Source of the DNA: Tamlana sp. 2_MG-2023
GTDB taxonomy: Bacteria > Bacteroidota > Bacteroidia > Flavobacteriales > Flavobacteriaceae
Length of the DNA: 64,000 nucleotides
Assembly (NCBI RefSeq): GCF_030548465.1
Contig: NZ_JAUOSF010000005.1
Coordinates: 62,001 to 126,000 of the forward strand
Reading direction: 5' to 3'
Each line of letters begins with the position of its first letter. Within the stretch, counting starts at the first letter, position 1. The translations under genes and the position numbers were made by a program. The notes below the pieces were generated by a model that worked only from the letters and a program-made list of their open reading frames with translations, searched no databases and was not told the DNA's origin. This document shows, piece after piece, positions 23,274-32,836 of this stretch.

Positions 23274-25127
23274 TTATTCAACAGTAACCGATTTCGCTAA
23301 ATTTCTAGGTTGATCTACATTTTTATCTAGCATAACAGCTATATGGTAAGATAATAATTGTAATGGAATCGTTGTAAGTAGTGGAGAAAGTGATTCTAAA
23401 GTTTCAGGAACCTCAATAACATGATCGGCAAGCGATCTTACTTGTGTATCTCCTTCGGTAACAATACCAATAATTTTTCCTTTTCTAGATTTAATTTCTT
23501 GAATATTGCTTACCACTTTTTCATAATGACCCTTTTTTGTGGCGATTACTACTATAGGCATATTTTCATCAATTAATGCAATTGGGCCATGTTTCATCTC
23601 CGCAGCAGGGTAACCTTCGGCGTGGATATATGAAATCTCTTTTAATTTTAATGCGCCCTCAAGAGCTACCGGGAAATTATAGCCACGACCTAAGTATAAG
23701 AAGTGATGAACATCCTTATAGATGTTAGATATGGTTTGAATATTGGCATCCGATTCTAGTGCTTTTTCTACTTTCTTAGGAATCATTTCTAATTCAAGAA
23801 GGTGCGTTCTAAAATCTGAGCTACTAATTGTGCCTTTAGCTCTAGCTAACCTTAAAGCGATTAAAGTTAATACTGTAATTTGAGTTGTAAAAGCTTTTGT
23901 TGAAGCTACTCCAATTTCTGGTCCAGCATGTGTATAAGCACCTGCATCTGATTCTCTAGCTATAGACGAACCAACTACGTTACAAACACCAAAAACAAAA
24001 GCGCCTTTAGATTTAGCTAATTTTATAGCAGCTAAAGTATCGGCAGTTTCTCCAGATTGTGAAATGGCGATAACTACGTCGTTCTCGTTGATAACAGGGT
24101 TACGGTATCTAAATTCTGAAGCATATTCTACTTCAACAGGGATTCGAGCTAAATCTTCAAAAATATATTCTGCAACTAATCCGGCATGCCATGAAGTTCC
24201 GCAGGCTACTATAATTATGCGGTTAGCATTAAGAAACTTTTTCATGTTATCTTCAACACCTGCCATTTTAATAATAGCCTCATTTCTTAATAACCTCCCA
24301 CGATAAGTGTCTGTAATCGCTTTAGGTTGTTCATGGATTTCTTTAAGCATAAAATGCTCGTAACCGCCTTTTTCAATTTGCTCTAGGTTGATTTGTAATT
24401 CTTGAACATAAGTGTCAACTACAGAATCATCTTTAATTTTTCTAATTTTGATGCCTTTGTGAAATCTTATAATTGCCATCTCCTCATCTTCAAGGTAAAC
24501 AGCATTTTTTGTGTATTCTATAAAAGGAGAAGCATCACTTGCGATAAAAAATTCATCTTCGTTTTCACCAATTCCGATAGCCAAAGGACTACCTAAACGT
24601 GCAACAACAATTTCTTCCGGCTTGTTTTTATCGAAAACAGCAATGGCATAAGCGCCAATTACTTGGTTTAGAGCTACTTGAACTGCTTTTCCTAGTTTTA
24701 AATCTTCTTGTTTTTGAACCTCTTCAATAAGGTTTACTAAAACTTCAGTATCAGTATCAGATTTAAAATTGTAGCCTCTAGTGATTAATTCTTGTTTTAA
24801 AGATTCGTAGTTTTCGATTATACCGTTATGGATAATCACTAAGTTTCCAGAGTTAGAAACGTGCGGATGTGAGTTCACGTCATTGGGAACGCCGTGTGTA
24901 GCCCATCTCGTATGACCAATACCTACATTGCCTGTTTTAGTGATTTCTTTATCAGCGATGGCTTCTAGATCTGCAACTTTTCCTTTTGTTTTAGAAACTT
25001 TAAGATCTGTGCCGTCAAAAAGTGCAATTCCTGCACTATCGTAACCTCTATATTCTAAACGTTTTAAACCTTCTATTACTATGGGATAAGCCTCTCTAGG
25101 GCCTATGTATCCAACAATTCCACACAT
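23274..25127 (-). CDS. glmS: Glutamine-fructose-6-phosphate aminotransferase (isomerising)
   Basis: Makes glucosamine 6-phosphate from fructose 6-phosphate and glutamine, the entry to peptidoglycan and LPS amino sugars. It has 617 residues, with an N-terminal glutaminase domain whose nucleophile is Cys2 (MCGIVGYIG), then two SIS sugar-isomerase domains (about 290-425 and 460-600, with SQSGETADTLAA). The C-terminal DQPRNLAKSVTVE is typical of GlmS. It is downstream of the DUF4270 gene by 129 bp on the same strand and ends at a strong terminator. No glmS ribozyme-like leader was recognised. Confidence 0.97.
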   Translation of the reverse strand: MCGIVGYIGPREAYPIVIEGLKRLEYRGYDSAGIALFDGTDLKVSKTKGKVADLEAIADKEITKTGNVGIGHTRWATHGVPNDVNSHPHVSNSGNLVIIHNGIIENYESLKQELITRGYNFKSDTDTEVLVNLIEEVQKQEDLKLGKAVQVALNQVIGAYAIAVFDKNKPEEIVVARLGSPLAIGIGENEDEFFIASDASPFIEYTKNAVYLEDEEMAIIRFHKGIKIRKIKDDSVVDTYVQELQINLEQIEKGGYEHFMLKEIHEQPKAITDTYRGRLLRNEAIIKMAGVEDNMKKFLNANRIIIVACGTSWHAGLVAEYIFEDLARIPVEVEYASEFRYRNPVINENDVVIAISQSGETADTLAAIKLAKSKGAFVFGVCNVVGSSIARESDAGAYTHAGPEIGVASTKAFTTQITVLTLIALRLARAKGTISSSDFRTHLLELEMIPKKVEKALESDANIQTISNIYKDVHHFLYLGRGYNFPVALEGALKLKEISYIHAEGYPAAEMKHGPIALIDENMPIVVIATKKGHYEKVVSNIQEIKSRKGKIIGIVTEGDTQVRSLADHVIEVPETLESLSPLLTTIPLQLLSYHIAVMLDKNVDQPRNLAKSVTVE

Positions 25128-25256
25128 ATTTTTTCTATTTGGTGTTGAGCTTAATTATTACTAGCAAATATGTGAAATAATAATTAATCAATCTTATTTA
25201 CTATATGAACTTTCATTTTATACGATGAAATTCACATATAGAGATGATTCTATAAA

Positions 25257-26969
25257 TTATTTTTTAGCTTCAGAGGAGAATATTTTCAATTGTAGCCTTT
25301 TCTCAGCATCAGCTACGTTTTGGCTGCTACCATAAATGATGGTTCCTCTAGGAGATAATATAGAGGCTCTAGGTACAGCTGTAACGTCATCACCACTATC
25401 AAGAATTTCCGCATTACCTGTATAATTAACGTTGTTTGATAACACTAATCCTATTGTTGTAGGCGTGTTTTCTGCAATTGAGTCGGTAAATAAAATATTA
25501 TTTAAATGTTGTGTAAGACGAATTTTGAAAACCCCTTTATCATTTCTTTGCCCTAGACTAATAATTTTAGAATTTAACGGGTCTGTCGTGTTTGTTGTAG
25601 GGTCTATGCTATAATCTAATGTTGTAGCATTGCTCTTTATGTTATAGGCATATATTCGATCATAAGTGTGATAGTCTTCCATACCACCGTCAGGTAAATT
25701 GTCTTCTTCAGTAAGAACTAACTGGGCTTCATTTATAAGTTTTTTTAGCTGAAACCTATTAGTGATTGGATCTTTAATATAATCACCGTTGTCATCAAGT
25801 TGTCTATATCTTTGTTTAAAACAATCAATAGCCTCTAAATCTAAAATACCATCACCATCACAATCCACTTTTCCGCTAAATAATTCGACTACGGCCATAG
25901 AGCCTTCTACACCTTTAAGATACAATTTATCATCACCTAAAGTTTTATCACCGTCGGTAAGCGGAATAGTGTAATCATTAATAAAAGTATTTAGGATATT
26001 ACCAGAAAAATTCATGACATAAGTGTCTTGAACTCTACTGCCATCTGCTCCAGATGTATAATGTATAGTAATGTTGGCGGTAGTTGCAGCAATATTTAAA
26101 AGTATCATTGAACCATCTGAAGCTGTTGCCTCCGCTTTAAAATATAGACCTCTAAAATAATTTTTAAAATTACTTTCGCTACTTAAAACAGGATCTCCTT
26201 CTTTATCAATAATCACTTCTTTCCAATACTTTTCATCTAGTTTTTCACGAAGTGCAGGGGTTGAATTTGTTGCCACCTCGTCATCACCTTCTCCAACTGT
26301 CGTTATAATAACTTTTTTACTAGGAATAAAGGCTGAATTATGATAAATAGGAGTGGTTAAGTCATCAATATGATCGTCAAATTTAATAACAGATGATCCG
26401 TTAAGTGCAGAATTCACAGGACTACTTCCGTTAGAATAATAGTTTTGTATGTTGTTTTCTGGATTGTTAGGGTCAAAATCTCTAAGGTAATAATTACTCC
26501 TATAAACGGTAAGTTCAATAGGTGTATTACTGTTTCCAAATAAAGAATCTAATTTATATTCTGGAATGTTATCTTCATCATAACTCACCACAGTATTGTA
26601 GTAAGGAATGTTTAAAACGACACTATCAATAACAGGGTTTTCGCCAAATTCTGGTGAAAAAGAGGTTGGGGCAATTTGAGAAACAATACTTGCGGTAGTT
26701 AAACCATAAGAAGGATCGTTAAATACGCCTAGTAAATTACCCGCTGTAGCTGCAGAGGAGGTTGTCCCGAGATTGTTAATTTGTAACGAATCTAGTTTTT
26801 TATTATAGGCGGTTACAGACCATAGGGAGTCCTTTGTGTCAAAATCTGCGTTTTCGTCGCCAAGAACATCACTTTCTATAACGCTATAATCTTTGTCGCA
26901 GGCAATAAAAGCGCTAACCAAAAGAAGAAAAACAACAGGGAATTGAAGGGAATTAATTGTCTTTTTCAT
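25257..26969 (-). CDS. DUF4270 family lipoprotein
   Basis: Exported lipoprotein, 570 residues, signal peptide ending SAFIAC then DKDYSVIESDVLGDENADF. The mature part matches the DUF4270 pattern, including a conserved early block about an unequal, regularly repeated beta structure (NNLGTTSSAATAGNLLGVFNDPSYG) and a repeated jelly-roll-like region near the end (EIL, SPRGTIIYGSSQN). The function of the family is unknown; it is confined to Bacteroidota and commonly sits beside a GlgA-like gene, as here (22 bp). Surface location is likely. Cotranscription with the GlgA-like gene and perhaps glmS is inferred. Confidence 0.85.
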   Translation of the reverse strand: MKKTINSLQFPVVFLLLVSAFIACDKDYSVIESDVLGDENADFDTKDSLWSVTAYNKKLDSLQINNLGTTSSAATAGNLLGVFNDPSYGLTTASIVSQIAPTSFSPEFGENPVIDSVVLNIPYYNTVVSYDEDNIPEYKLDSLFGNSNTPIELTVYRSNYYLRDFDPNNPENNIQNYYSNGSSPVNSALNGSSVIKFDDHIDDLTTPIYHNSAFIPSKKVIITTVGEGDDEVATNSTPALREKLDEKYWKEVIIDKEGDPVLSSESNFKNYFRGLYFKAEATASDGSMILLNIAATTANITIHYTSGADGSRVQDTYVMNFSGNILNTFINDYTIPLTDGDKTLGDDKLYLKGVEGSMAVVELFSGKVDCDGDGILDLEAIDCFKQRYRQLDDNGDYIKDPITNRFQLKKLINEAQLVLTEEDNLPDGGMEDYHTYDRIYAYNIKSNATTLDYSIDPTTNTTDPLNSKIISLGQRNDKGVFKIRLTQHLNNILFTDSIAENTPTTIGLVLSNNVNYTGNAEILDSGDDVTAVPRASILSPRGTIIYGSSQNVADAEKRLQLKIFSSEAKK

Positions 26970-26991
26970 ATAATATAAATGACTTTGATGT

Positions 26992-27801
26992 TTAGCTTAA
27001 AACGGTCTCGTTGAAAAATGTTGTATAAGCTTCACCAAATTCATCCTTAGTTTTATATTCTAAAATAGGTTTGTCTGATGCTTGTAAGTAACTGTTTAAG
27101 TCTTCGGGGATCGTTTCTGATCCAATAATTAAGGCGTCAGAATAATCTATCGCAACTTTCATTAAGTTTGTGTATGTTGGGTCTTCAAGCGGTTTTACGG
27201 CTTCATCATCAATATTATCAAACTTAATTTTGTTAATCATTTCTTCGTTTAACGAACCGCTAAAACTTTGATTGTAAACAGAAGTTACGATTTTACTTTC
27301 GCTAAATAAAGGCTCATCCTTATAGTACTCTTTAAAGTAAAGGGGTAGTAAAGAAGCTAACCAACCATGAACATGAATAATATCTGGAGCCCAGTTTAAT
27401 TTTTTTACGGTTTCAATAACGCCTTTTGCAAAGAAAATAGCACGTTCATCATTGTCTGGGAATAATTTCCCAGCTTCATCGGTTAACGTAGCTTTTCTTT
27501 TGAAATATTCATCGTTATCAATAAAATAAACTTGAATGCGCTCTTTTGGAATAGAGGCTACCTTTATAATTAAAGGCATATCCAGATCGTTAATAACTAA
27601 ATTGATACCAGATAATCGTATAACTTCGTGTAATTGGTGTCTTCTCTCATTTATATTGCCATACCTAGGCATGAATATTCTAATTTGGCCACCTTGTTGA
27701 TTCACCATTCTAGGTGCTTCAAATGACATAGAAGAAATTTCGGTTTCAGGTAAATAGGGCACTACTTCAGATGATACATATAATATCCTCTTATCTTTCA
27801 T
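26992..27801 (-). CDS. Glycogen/starch-synthase-like protein lacking the C-terminal glycosyltransferase domain
   Basis: The sequence resembles only the N-terminal GT5 domain of GlgA: MKDKRILYVSSEVVPYL at the start, then PRMVNQQGGQIRIFMPRYG, RAIFFAKGVIETVKKLNW and PDIIHVHGWLASLLPLYF. At 269 residues it is about half of a full GlgA. The C-terminal GT-B half that binds the nucleotide sugar is absent, and the K-x-G-G-L sugar-nucleotide loop near the start is not conserved. It is unlikely to be a glycogen synthase on its own. The frame is intact with no downstream remnant, so this is a stable short form rather than a fresh truncation. It is divergent from panC. Confidence 0.85.
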   Translation of the reverse strand: MKDKRILYVSSEVVPYLPETEISSMSFEAPRMVNQQGGQIRIFMPRYGNINERRHQLHEVIRLSGINLVINDLDMPLIIKVASIPKERIQVYFIDNDEYFKRKATLTDEAGKLFPDNDERAIFFAKGVIETVKKLNWAPDIIHVHGWLASLLPLYFKEYYKDEPLFSESKIVTSVYNQSFSGSLNEEMINKIKFDNIDDEAVKPLEDPTYTNLMKVAIDYSDALIIGSETIPEDLNSYLQASDKPILEYKTKDEFGEAYTTFFNETVLS

Positions 27802-27957
27802 ATGATGGTTTTTGTTGACTTTAAATAGCCTCTACATCACGTAATCGTTACGTGTTTCATGTATTAGCATGAAATTATATACAGGTGTTACTTTTAGCAA
27901 TTGAAAATAAAAAACACGCAAAAATACAAAATTTTATGCAAATTGGTTGTAAAATCT

Positions 27958-27965
27958 TAAGTTTG
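27958..27965 (+). promoter_or_regulatory. Candidate -7 element TAAGTTTG upstream of panC
   Basis: An exact TAnnTTTG match 24 bp before the panC GTG, in the 188-bp divergent gap. The -33 box is not clear. Confidence 0.35.
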
Positions 27966-27989
27966 CACCCGTTAATTTTATATTAAATA

Positions 27990-28841
27990 GTGGAAGTTTA
28001 CTCAGAAAAACAACAAATTACGTTAGCGCTCGATGCTGTAAAGGACATAAATCAATCCATAGGATTGGTGCCCACTATGGGGGCTTTGCATAACGGTCAT
28101 TTGGAATTAGTAAAAAGAGCTTTGTTAGAAAATGATGTAGTTGTGGTGAGTATTTTTGTGAATCCAACACAGTTTGACAACAAAGAAGACTTGGAAAAAT
28201 ACCCAAGAACATTAGAAACAGATGTAGCACTTCTTGAAGAAGTAAATGCAAATCGAATTATGGTTTATGCGCCTTCGGTGGAAGATGTTTATGAAGATGA
28301 ATTGGCTTCGCAAAAGTTTGATTTCGATGGTTTGGAATTTCAAATGGAGGGTAAATTTAGAGCAGGACATTTTGATGGTGTTGGCACCATTGTAAAACGT
28401 TTGTTTGAAATTATTAAACCTAATAATGCTTATTTTGGGGAGAAAGATTTTCAGCAATTAGCCATCATTAAAAAGATGGTTGAAAAGCATGACATTCCAG
28501 TGAATATCGTGCCATGTGCTATATATCGAGAAATGAATGGTTTAGCTATGAGTTCGCGAAATGTGAGGCTTAAGCAAGAATATAAGGAAGCGGCGCCGTT
28601 TATTTACAAAACATTAACAGCTGCCAAAGCTAAATTTGGCACAGAAAGTGCTGTTGATGTTATGGAATGGGTTGATAAACAGTTTTCTATGCATGACTTG
28701 TTGAAATTAGAATATTTCATTATAGCAGACGAAGACACCCTGGAAACGGTATCAAAAAAAATAAAATTAAAAAAATACAGAGCGTTTATCGCAGTTTATG
28801 CTGATGATATTAGACTTATTGATAATATCGCTCTAAATTAA
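27990..28841 (+). CDS. panC: Pantothenate synthetase
   Basis: Joins pantoate and beta-alanine using ATP, in coenzyme A synthesis. Start at GTG 27990 (MEVYSEKQQ); no ATG is better placed. The 283-residue Rossmann-fold ligase has the ATP-binding [10 protein letters not shown] at 28-37, [10 protein letters not shown], the pantoate-binding region [15 protein letters not shown], and [10 protein letters not shown]. The KMSKS-like region is MSSRNVRL. panD, which supplies its beta-alanine substrate, follows 13 bp after its stop. Confidence 0.96.
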   Translation: MEVYSEKQQITLALDAVKDINQSIGLVPTMGALHNGHLELVKRALLENDVVVVSIFVNPTQFDNKEDLEKYPRTLETDVALLEEVNANRIMVYAPSVEDVYEDELASQKFDFDGLEFQMEGKFRAGHFDGVGTIVKRLFEIIKPNNAYFGEKDFQQLAIIKKMVEKHDIPVNIVPCAIYREMNGLAMSSRNVRLKQEYKEAAPFIYKTLTAAKAKFGTESAVDVMEWVDKQFSMHDLLKLEYFIIADEDTLETVSKKIKLKKYRAFIAVYADDIRLIDNIALN

Positions 28842-28850
28842 TTATCTTTG
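28819..28850 (+). promoter_or_regulatory. Candidate internal promoter for panD
   Basis: TTG at 28819-28821, a 21-bp spacer and TATCTTTG at 28843-28850 lie across the end of panC. The predicted start of transcription (about 28855) coincides with the panD ATG, implying a leaderless message. Confidence 0.4.
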
Positions 28851-28854
28851 CCTC

Positions 28855-29205
28855 ATGCAAATTCACGTAGTAAAATCTAAAATTCATAGAGTTAAATGCA
28901 CCGGTGCAGAACTCAATTATATTGGCAGTATTACCATTGATGAAGACTTAATGGAAGCAGCTAATATTATTCAAGGAGAAAAAGTTCAGATTGTTAATAA
29001 TGATAATGGTGAACGTCTTGAAACATATTGTATTCCAGGGCCTCGAAACTCTGGGGAAATCACTTTAAATGGTGCTGCTGCAAGAAAAGTTGCGGTTGGA
29101 GATACGCTAATACTAATCACTTATGCAATCTTAGATATCGAGGAAGCAAAAGGGTTTAAACCTGCTTTAGTATTTCCTGATGAAGCGACAAATTTGTTAA
29201 AATAA
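28855..29205 (+). CDS. panD: Aspartate 1-decarboxylase
   Basis: Pyruvoyl-dependent enzyme that turns aspartate into beta-alanine for pantothenate. It has 116 residues, the family length. Self-cleavage occurs between Gly24 and Ser25 (NYIGSITID), where Ser25 becomes the pyruvoyl group. Lys9 and Tyr58-type substrate residues are in place ([20 protein letters not shown]). It is downstream of panC with a possible promoter of its own and 4 bp upstream of a membrane-protein gene. Confidence 0.96.
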   Translation: MQIHVVKSKIHRVKCTGAELNYIGSITIDEDLMEAANIIQGEKVQIVNNDNGERLETYCIPGPRNSGEITLNGAAARKVAVGDTLILITYAILDIEEAKGFKPALVFPDEATNLLK

Positions 29206-29209
29206 GCTC

Positions 29210-30169
29210 TTGAACCAGAACATAAAAAATCTTTTAAAGATCGTACTCCCACTATTGTTGGGAGTTTTTTTAATCTGGTATTCCTTATCTAAAGTTTCCA
29301 TTGATAAATTATTAGTTTATGCTAAAAACGCCGATTATACTTGGATTGTTTTTGGGATGTTTTTAGGGCTTTTAAGTCATATGTCTCGTGCGTACCGCTG
29401 GCGTTTTATGCTAACTCCTATGGGTTATCATGTGAAATTCGGAAATAGCTTTATGGCTGTTTTTGCAGCTTACTTAATAAATTATACCATTCCTAGAGCA
29501 GGTGAAGTCGCTCGAGCATCATTACTTGCTAATTATGAAGGTGTGCCTTTTGAGAAAGGTTTTGGCACTATAGTGGCCGAACGTATTGCAGATATGATTG
29601 TTATGTTGGGTATTATGACGATTACACTTTTTTTGCAATTTGATTTTATCTACGGATTTTTAATTCAGAAATTTAATCCTGTAAAAGTAGTTTTAGCCAT
29701 GTTTGTGGCTGCTGTTATTTTCATCATAGCAGCGATACTCATAAGAAGAAGTAGTTCTAAAATAGCCTTAAAAATTAAAAATTTTGTAGGCGGATTAATT
29801 GAAGGAGCGCTTAGTATTTTCAAAATGAAAAATAAGTGGGCCTATATATTTCACACGCTTTTTATATGGGGTATGTATGTACTCATGTTTTATGTAACCA
29901 CTTTTGCGATTAAAGAATTAGGAGTTGTTTCTCCTGGCGCTATACTTGTTGGGTTTATTTCTGCGAGCTTTAGTATTGCGGCAACAAACGGTGGTATAGG
30001 GTCTTATCCTTTAGCTGTTTTCGCAGCCTTCTCGCTTTTTGGAATTCCAGAAGAACCAAGTATTGCTTATGGTTGGATCATGTGGGCATCGCAAACACTT
30101 GTTATTATTGTTTGTGGAGGTCTGTCATTAATTTATTTGCCCATTTATAATAGAATAAACAAAAAGTAA
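29210..30169 (+). CDS. YbhN/UPF0104-type membrane protein (LPG synthase TM family)
   Basis: Integral inner-membrane protein, 319 residues with about eight hydrophobic segments, beginning at TTG 29210 (MNQNIKNLLKIVLPLLLG), 4 bp after panD. The motifs SHMSRAYRWRFML, NYTIPRAGEVARASLL and ATNGGIGSYPLAV are typical of the lysylphosphatidylglycerol synthetase transmembrane-region family. It lacks the soluble aminoacyltransferase domain of MprF, so flippase-like or unknown lipid transport is more likely than lipid lysylation. Confidence 0.87.
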   Translation: MNQNIKNLLKIVLPLLLGVFLIWYSLSKVSIDKLLVYAKNADYTWIVFGMFLGLLSHMSRAYRWRFMLTPMGYHVKFGNSFMAVFAAYLINYTIPRAGEVARASLLANYEGVPFEKGFGTIVAERIADMIVMLGIMTITLFLQFDFIYGFLIQKFNPVKVVLAMFVAAVIFIIAAILIRRSSSKIALKIKNFVGGLIEGALSIFKMKNKWAYIFHTLFIWGMYVLMFYVTTFAIKELGVVSPGAILVGFISASFSIAATNGGIGSYPLAVFAAFSLFGIPEEPSIAYGWIMWASQTLVIIVCGGLSLIYLPIYNRINKK

Positions 30170-30278
30170 TTGATTTTTAGGTTGTGATTTGCTTGACGAT
30201 TACTTCGTAAAACTTTGCTTTTAAACTCTGTGTTTATTTATTACCTTGCCCCATTGAACCAAATACCAAATATTTAAG

Positions 30279-31424
30279 ATGAAACACCTACTTTTTATTT
30301 TATTGTTTACCATATCAGTTAGTTATATGGGGGCGCAAGTTAAATATCAAAACTTTCATTCTTCAAAGTTAGGGGAAGATCGTGAACTAAAAATTCAATT
30401 ACCACGAGGTTATGATAAAGATGATAAATCCTATCCGTTAATTCTTGTTTTAGATGCCGATTATATGTTTGAAGCGGTAGCGGGTAACGTTGATTATTTT
30501 TCTTATTGGGAAGATATGCCAGCATCAATTGTAGTGGGGGTAAACCAATTAAATAAACGTTATGATGATTGTATGTATTCTGAACAAAACTCATTACCGA
30601 TAGATTCTGGTGCTAATTTTTTTGAATTTCTTGGGTTAGAATTAATTCCGCATATTGAAAAAACATACAGAACAGGTAGTTTTAAGGCTGTAATAGGGCA
30701 TAGTGAGTCAGCTAATTTTATTAATTACTATTTATTGAAGCCGCAACCGTTGTTTCAATCGTATGTTGCTATTAGTCCAGATTTAGCTCCAAATATGTTG
30801 GAATATCTTCCAGAGGCTTTACGTAAAGTACAGCGTAAAACGTTTTATTATTTAGCTAATACGGAAAAGGATACCGAAACGATAAAATCGATGACCAACG
30901 CCTTAAATACTGATATATCTGGTGTAGAGAACGACAACTTAGTTTATAATTTCAATAACTTCAAAGATCCTTCACATTATTCCGTGCCAGCTAATGCTAT
31001 TCCTGTAGCTTTAGAGAAAATGTTCAAAATCTATCAACCTATTTCAAAGATGGAATATCAAGAAGTGATTTTAGAATTAGAAATTTCACCTGTTTTATAT
31101 CTTCAAGAAAAGTATCAAGAAATTAGTGATGTGTTAGGTATTCAAAAGCCTATTTTAGTTAACGACTTTAAAGCTATTGCAGCAGCTATTGAGAGAAAGG
31201 AAGCTTATGAGTATTATGAAGAACTAGGAAAAATGGCTAGAGAATCTTATCCAGAAACTTTATTAGGTGGTTATTATATTGGTCGCTTTTATGAGGAAAC
31301 AGGAGAGCCAAAACGTGCCATGAGAACGTATCAATCGGCTTATACTTTAGATGAAATTGCTGGAATTACTAAAGATGAGGTAATGGATAGAGCAGATTTA
31401 ATAAAAGCAGATTTCGGGTTATAA
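30279..31424 (+). CDS. Exported alpha/beta-hydrolase (esterase D/IroE-like)
   Basis: Secreted or periplasmic serine hydrolase, 381 residues, signal peptide MKHLLFILLFTISVSYMGAQ. The N-terminal 260 residues match the putative-esterase family: LPRGYDKDDKSYPLILVLDAD, the nucleophile elbow GHSES, and HYSVPANAIP, which probably carries the catalytic His. The C-terminal 110 residues are helical and TPR-like (YYEELGKMARESYPETLLGGYYIGRFYEETGEPKRAM). Relatives act on siderophore, feruloyl or other small esters. The substrate here is unknown. It has its own 109-bp upstream gap. Confidence 0.85.
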   Translation: MKHLLFILLFTISVSYMGAQVKYQNFHSSKLGEDRELKIQLPRGYDKDDKSYPLILVLDADYMFEAVAGNVDYFSYWEDMPASIVVGVNQLNKRYDDCMYSEQNSLPIDSGANFFEFLGLELIPHIEKTYRTGSFKAVIGHSESANFINYYLLKPQPLFQSYVAISPDLAPNMLEYLPEALRKVQRKTFYYLANTEKDTETIKSMTNALNTDISGVENDNLVYNFNNFKDPSHYSVPANAIPVALEKMFKIYQPISKMEYQEVILELEISPVLYLQEKYQEISDVLGIQKPILVNDFKAIAAAIERKEAYEYYEELGKMARESYPETLLGGYYIGRFYEETGEPKRAMRTYQSAYTLDEIAGITKDEVMDRADLIKADFGL

Positions 31425-31462
31425 TTAACAAGAAGCTCACGCAATAAAACACAATCGAATTC

Positions 31463-32821
31463 ATGGCGAAAGTCAAAACCACTTTTTTTTGTCAGAACTG
31501 CGGTACGCAATTTGCAAAATGGCAAGGCCAATGTACGGCGTGTAAAGAATGGAATACCATTGTTGAAGAATTGGTGCAAAAGCCAGAAAAAAGTGATTGG
31601 AAAACACCAACTTCTTCTGCGAAACGGGCATCAATTCCATTGTTAATTAATCAAATTGATACCTCAAAAGAACCACGATTAAATACTTTTGATGGCGAGT
31701 TAAATCGTGTTCTAGGTGGTGGTATTGTTCCTGGGTCATTAACCTTATTGGGTGGAGAACCTGGAATAGGAAAAAGCACCTTATTGCTTCAAGTGTCTTT
31801 AGGGTTGCCCTATAAAACGTTATACGTTTCTGGTGAAGAAAGTCAGAAGCAAATAAAAATGCGTGCTGAACGGGTTAACCCCAATAATAGTAATTGTTAT
31901 ATCCTAACCGAAACCAAAACTCAAAACATATTCAAACAAATTGAAGCTTTAGAGCCTGATATTGTCATTATCGATTCTATTCAAACGCTTCATAGTGATT
32001 ATATCGAATCGTCTTCTGGAAGTATTTCTCAAATCAAGGAGTGTACCACCGAGCTAATCAAGTTTGCTAAAGAAACGGCAACGCCGGTGTTATTGATTGG
32101 TCATATTACCAAAGATGGCCATATTGCAGGGCCTAAAATATTAGAGCATATGGTGGATACGGTTTTGCAGTTTGAAGGTGATCGTAATCATGTCTTCCGT
32201 ATTTTACGCGCAAATAAAAACCGTTTTGGCTCTACAAATGAATTAGGAATTTATGAAATGCAAGGTTCCGGACTTCGAGAGGTTAGTAATCCTTCTGAAA
32301 TTTTAATCTCTAAAAAAGACGAAGAATTATCTGGAAATGCGATTGCGGCGACCTTGGAAGGGATGCGTCCTTTAATGGTCGAGGTGCAAGCCTTGGTGAG
32401 TACCGCGGTTTATGGAACACCGCAACGTTCGGCAACCGGATTTAATGCGAAGCGCCTCAATATGTTGTTGGCTGTTTTAGAAAAACGAGCTGGCTTCCGT
32501 TTAGGAGCTAAAGATGTGTTTTTGAATATTACAGGTGGTATTACCGTTGATGATCCTGCGATTGATTTAGCTGTTGTGGCTTCAATTTTGTCTTCTAATG
32601 AAGATGTTGCCATTCCTAAAGATTATTGTTTTGCTGCAGAAGTTGGTTTGTCTGGAGAAATTCGCCCAGTACAACGTGTGGAACAGCGTATTTTAGAAGC
32701 CGAGAAATTAGGTTTTGCAACCATTTTTGTGTCTAAATACAATAAAATTTCACTTCAAAATACAGCGATTAAGGTTCAGTTGATTTCAAAAATGGAAGAT
32801 TTGGTAGATTATATCGTTTAG
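31463..32821 (+). CDS. radA: DNA repair protein RadA
   Basis: RecA-like ATPase that promotes branch migration in recombinational repair, 452 residues. It has an N-terminal four-Cys zinc finger (CQNCGTQFAKWQGQCTAC), Walker A GGEPGIGKST at 97-106 with Lys104, the RadA-specific KNRFG at 252-256, and a C-terminal Lon-protease-like domain (GGITVDDPAIDLAVVASILSS). Full length. It lies 38 bp after the esterase gene and ends 15 bp before a convergent gene with no terminator between. Confidence 0.97.
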   Translation: MAKVKTTFFCQNCGTQFAKWQGQCTACKEWNTIVEELVQKPEKSDWKTPTSSAKRASIPLLINQIDTSKEPRLNTFDGELNRVLGGGIVPGSLTLLGGEPGIGKSTLLLQVSLGLPYKTLYVSGEESQKQIKMRAERVNPNNSNCYILTETKTQNIFKQIEALEPDIVIIDSIQTLHSDYIESSSGSISQIKECTTELIKFAKETATPVLLIGHITKDGHIAGPKILEHMVDTVLQFEGDRNHVFRILRANKNRFGSTNELGIYEMQGSGLREVSNPSEILISKKDEELSGNAIAATLEGMRPLMVEVQALVSTAVYGTPQRSATGFNAKRLNMLLAVLEKRAGFRLGAKDVFLNITGGITVDDPAIDLAVVASILSSNEDVAIPKDYCFAAEVGLSGEIRPVQRVEQRILEAEKLGFATIFVSKYNKISLQNTAIKVQLISKMEDLVDYIV

Positions 32822-32836
32822 TGAGTTGACTTACAA

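Noticed and set aside
24900-25256. glmS ribozyme upstream of glmS
   Set aside because: No conserved core was recognised, and the 129-bp gap before glmS is too short and AT-rich to support it.
26992-27801. Pseudogene status for the short GlgA-like gene
   Set aside because: The frame is intact, the ending is clean and no remnant of the C-terminal half follows it.
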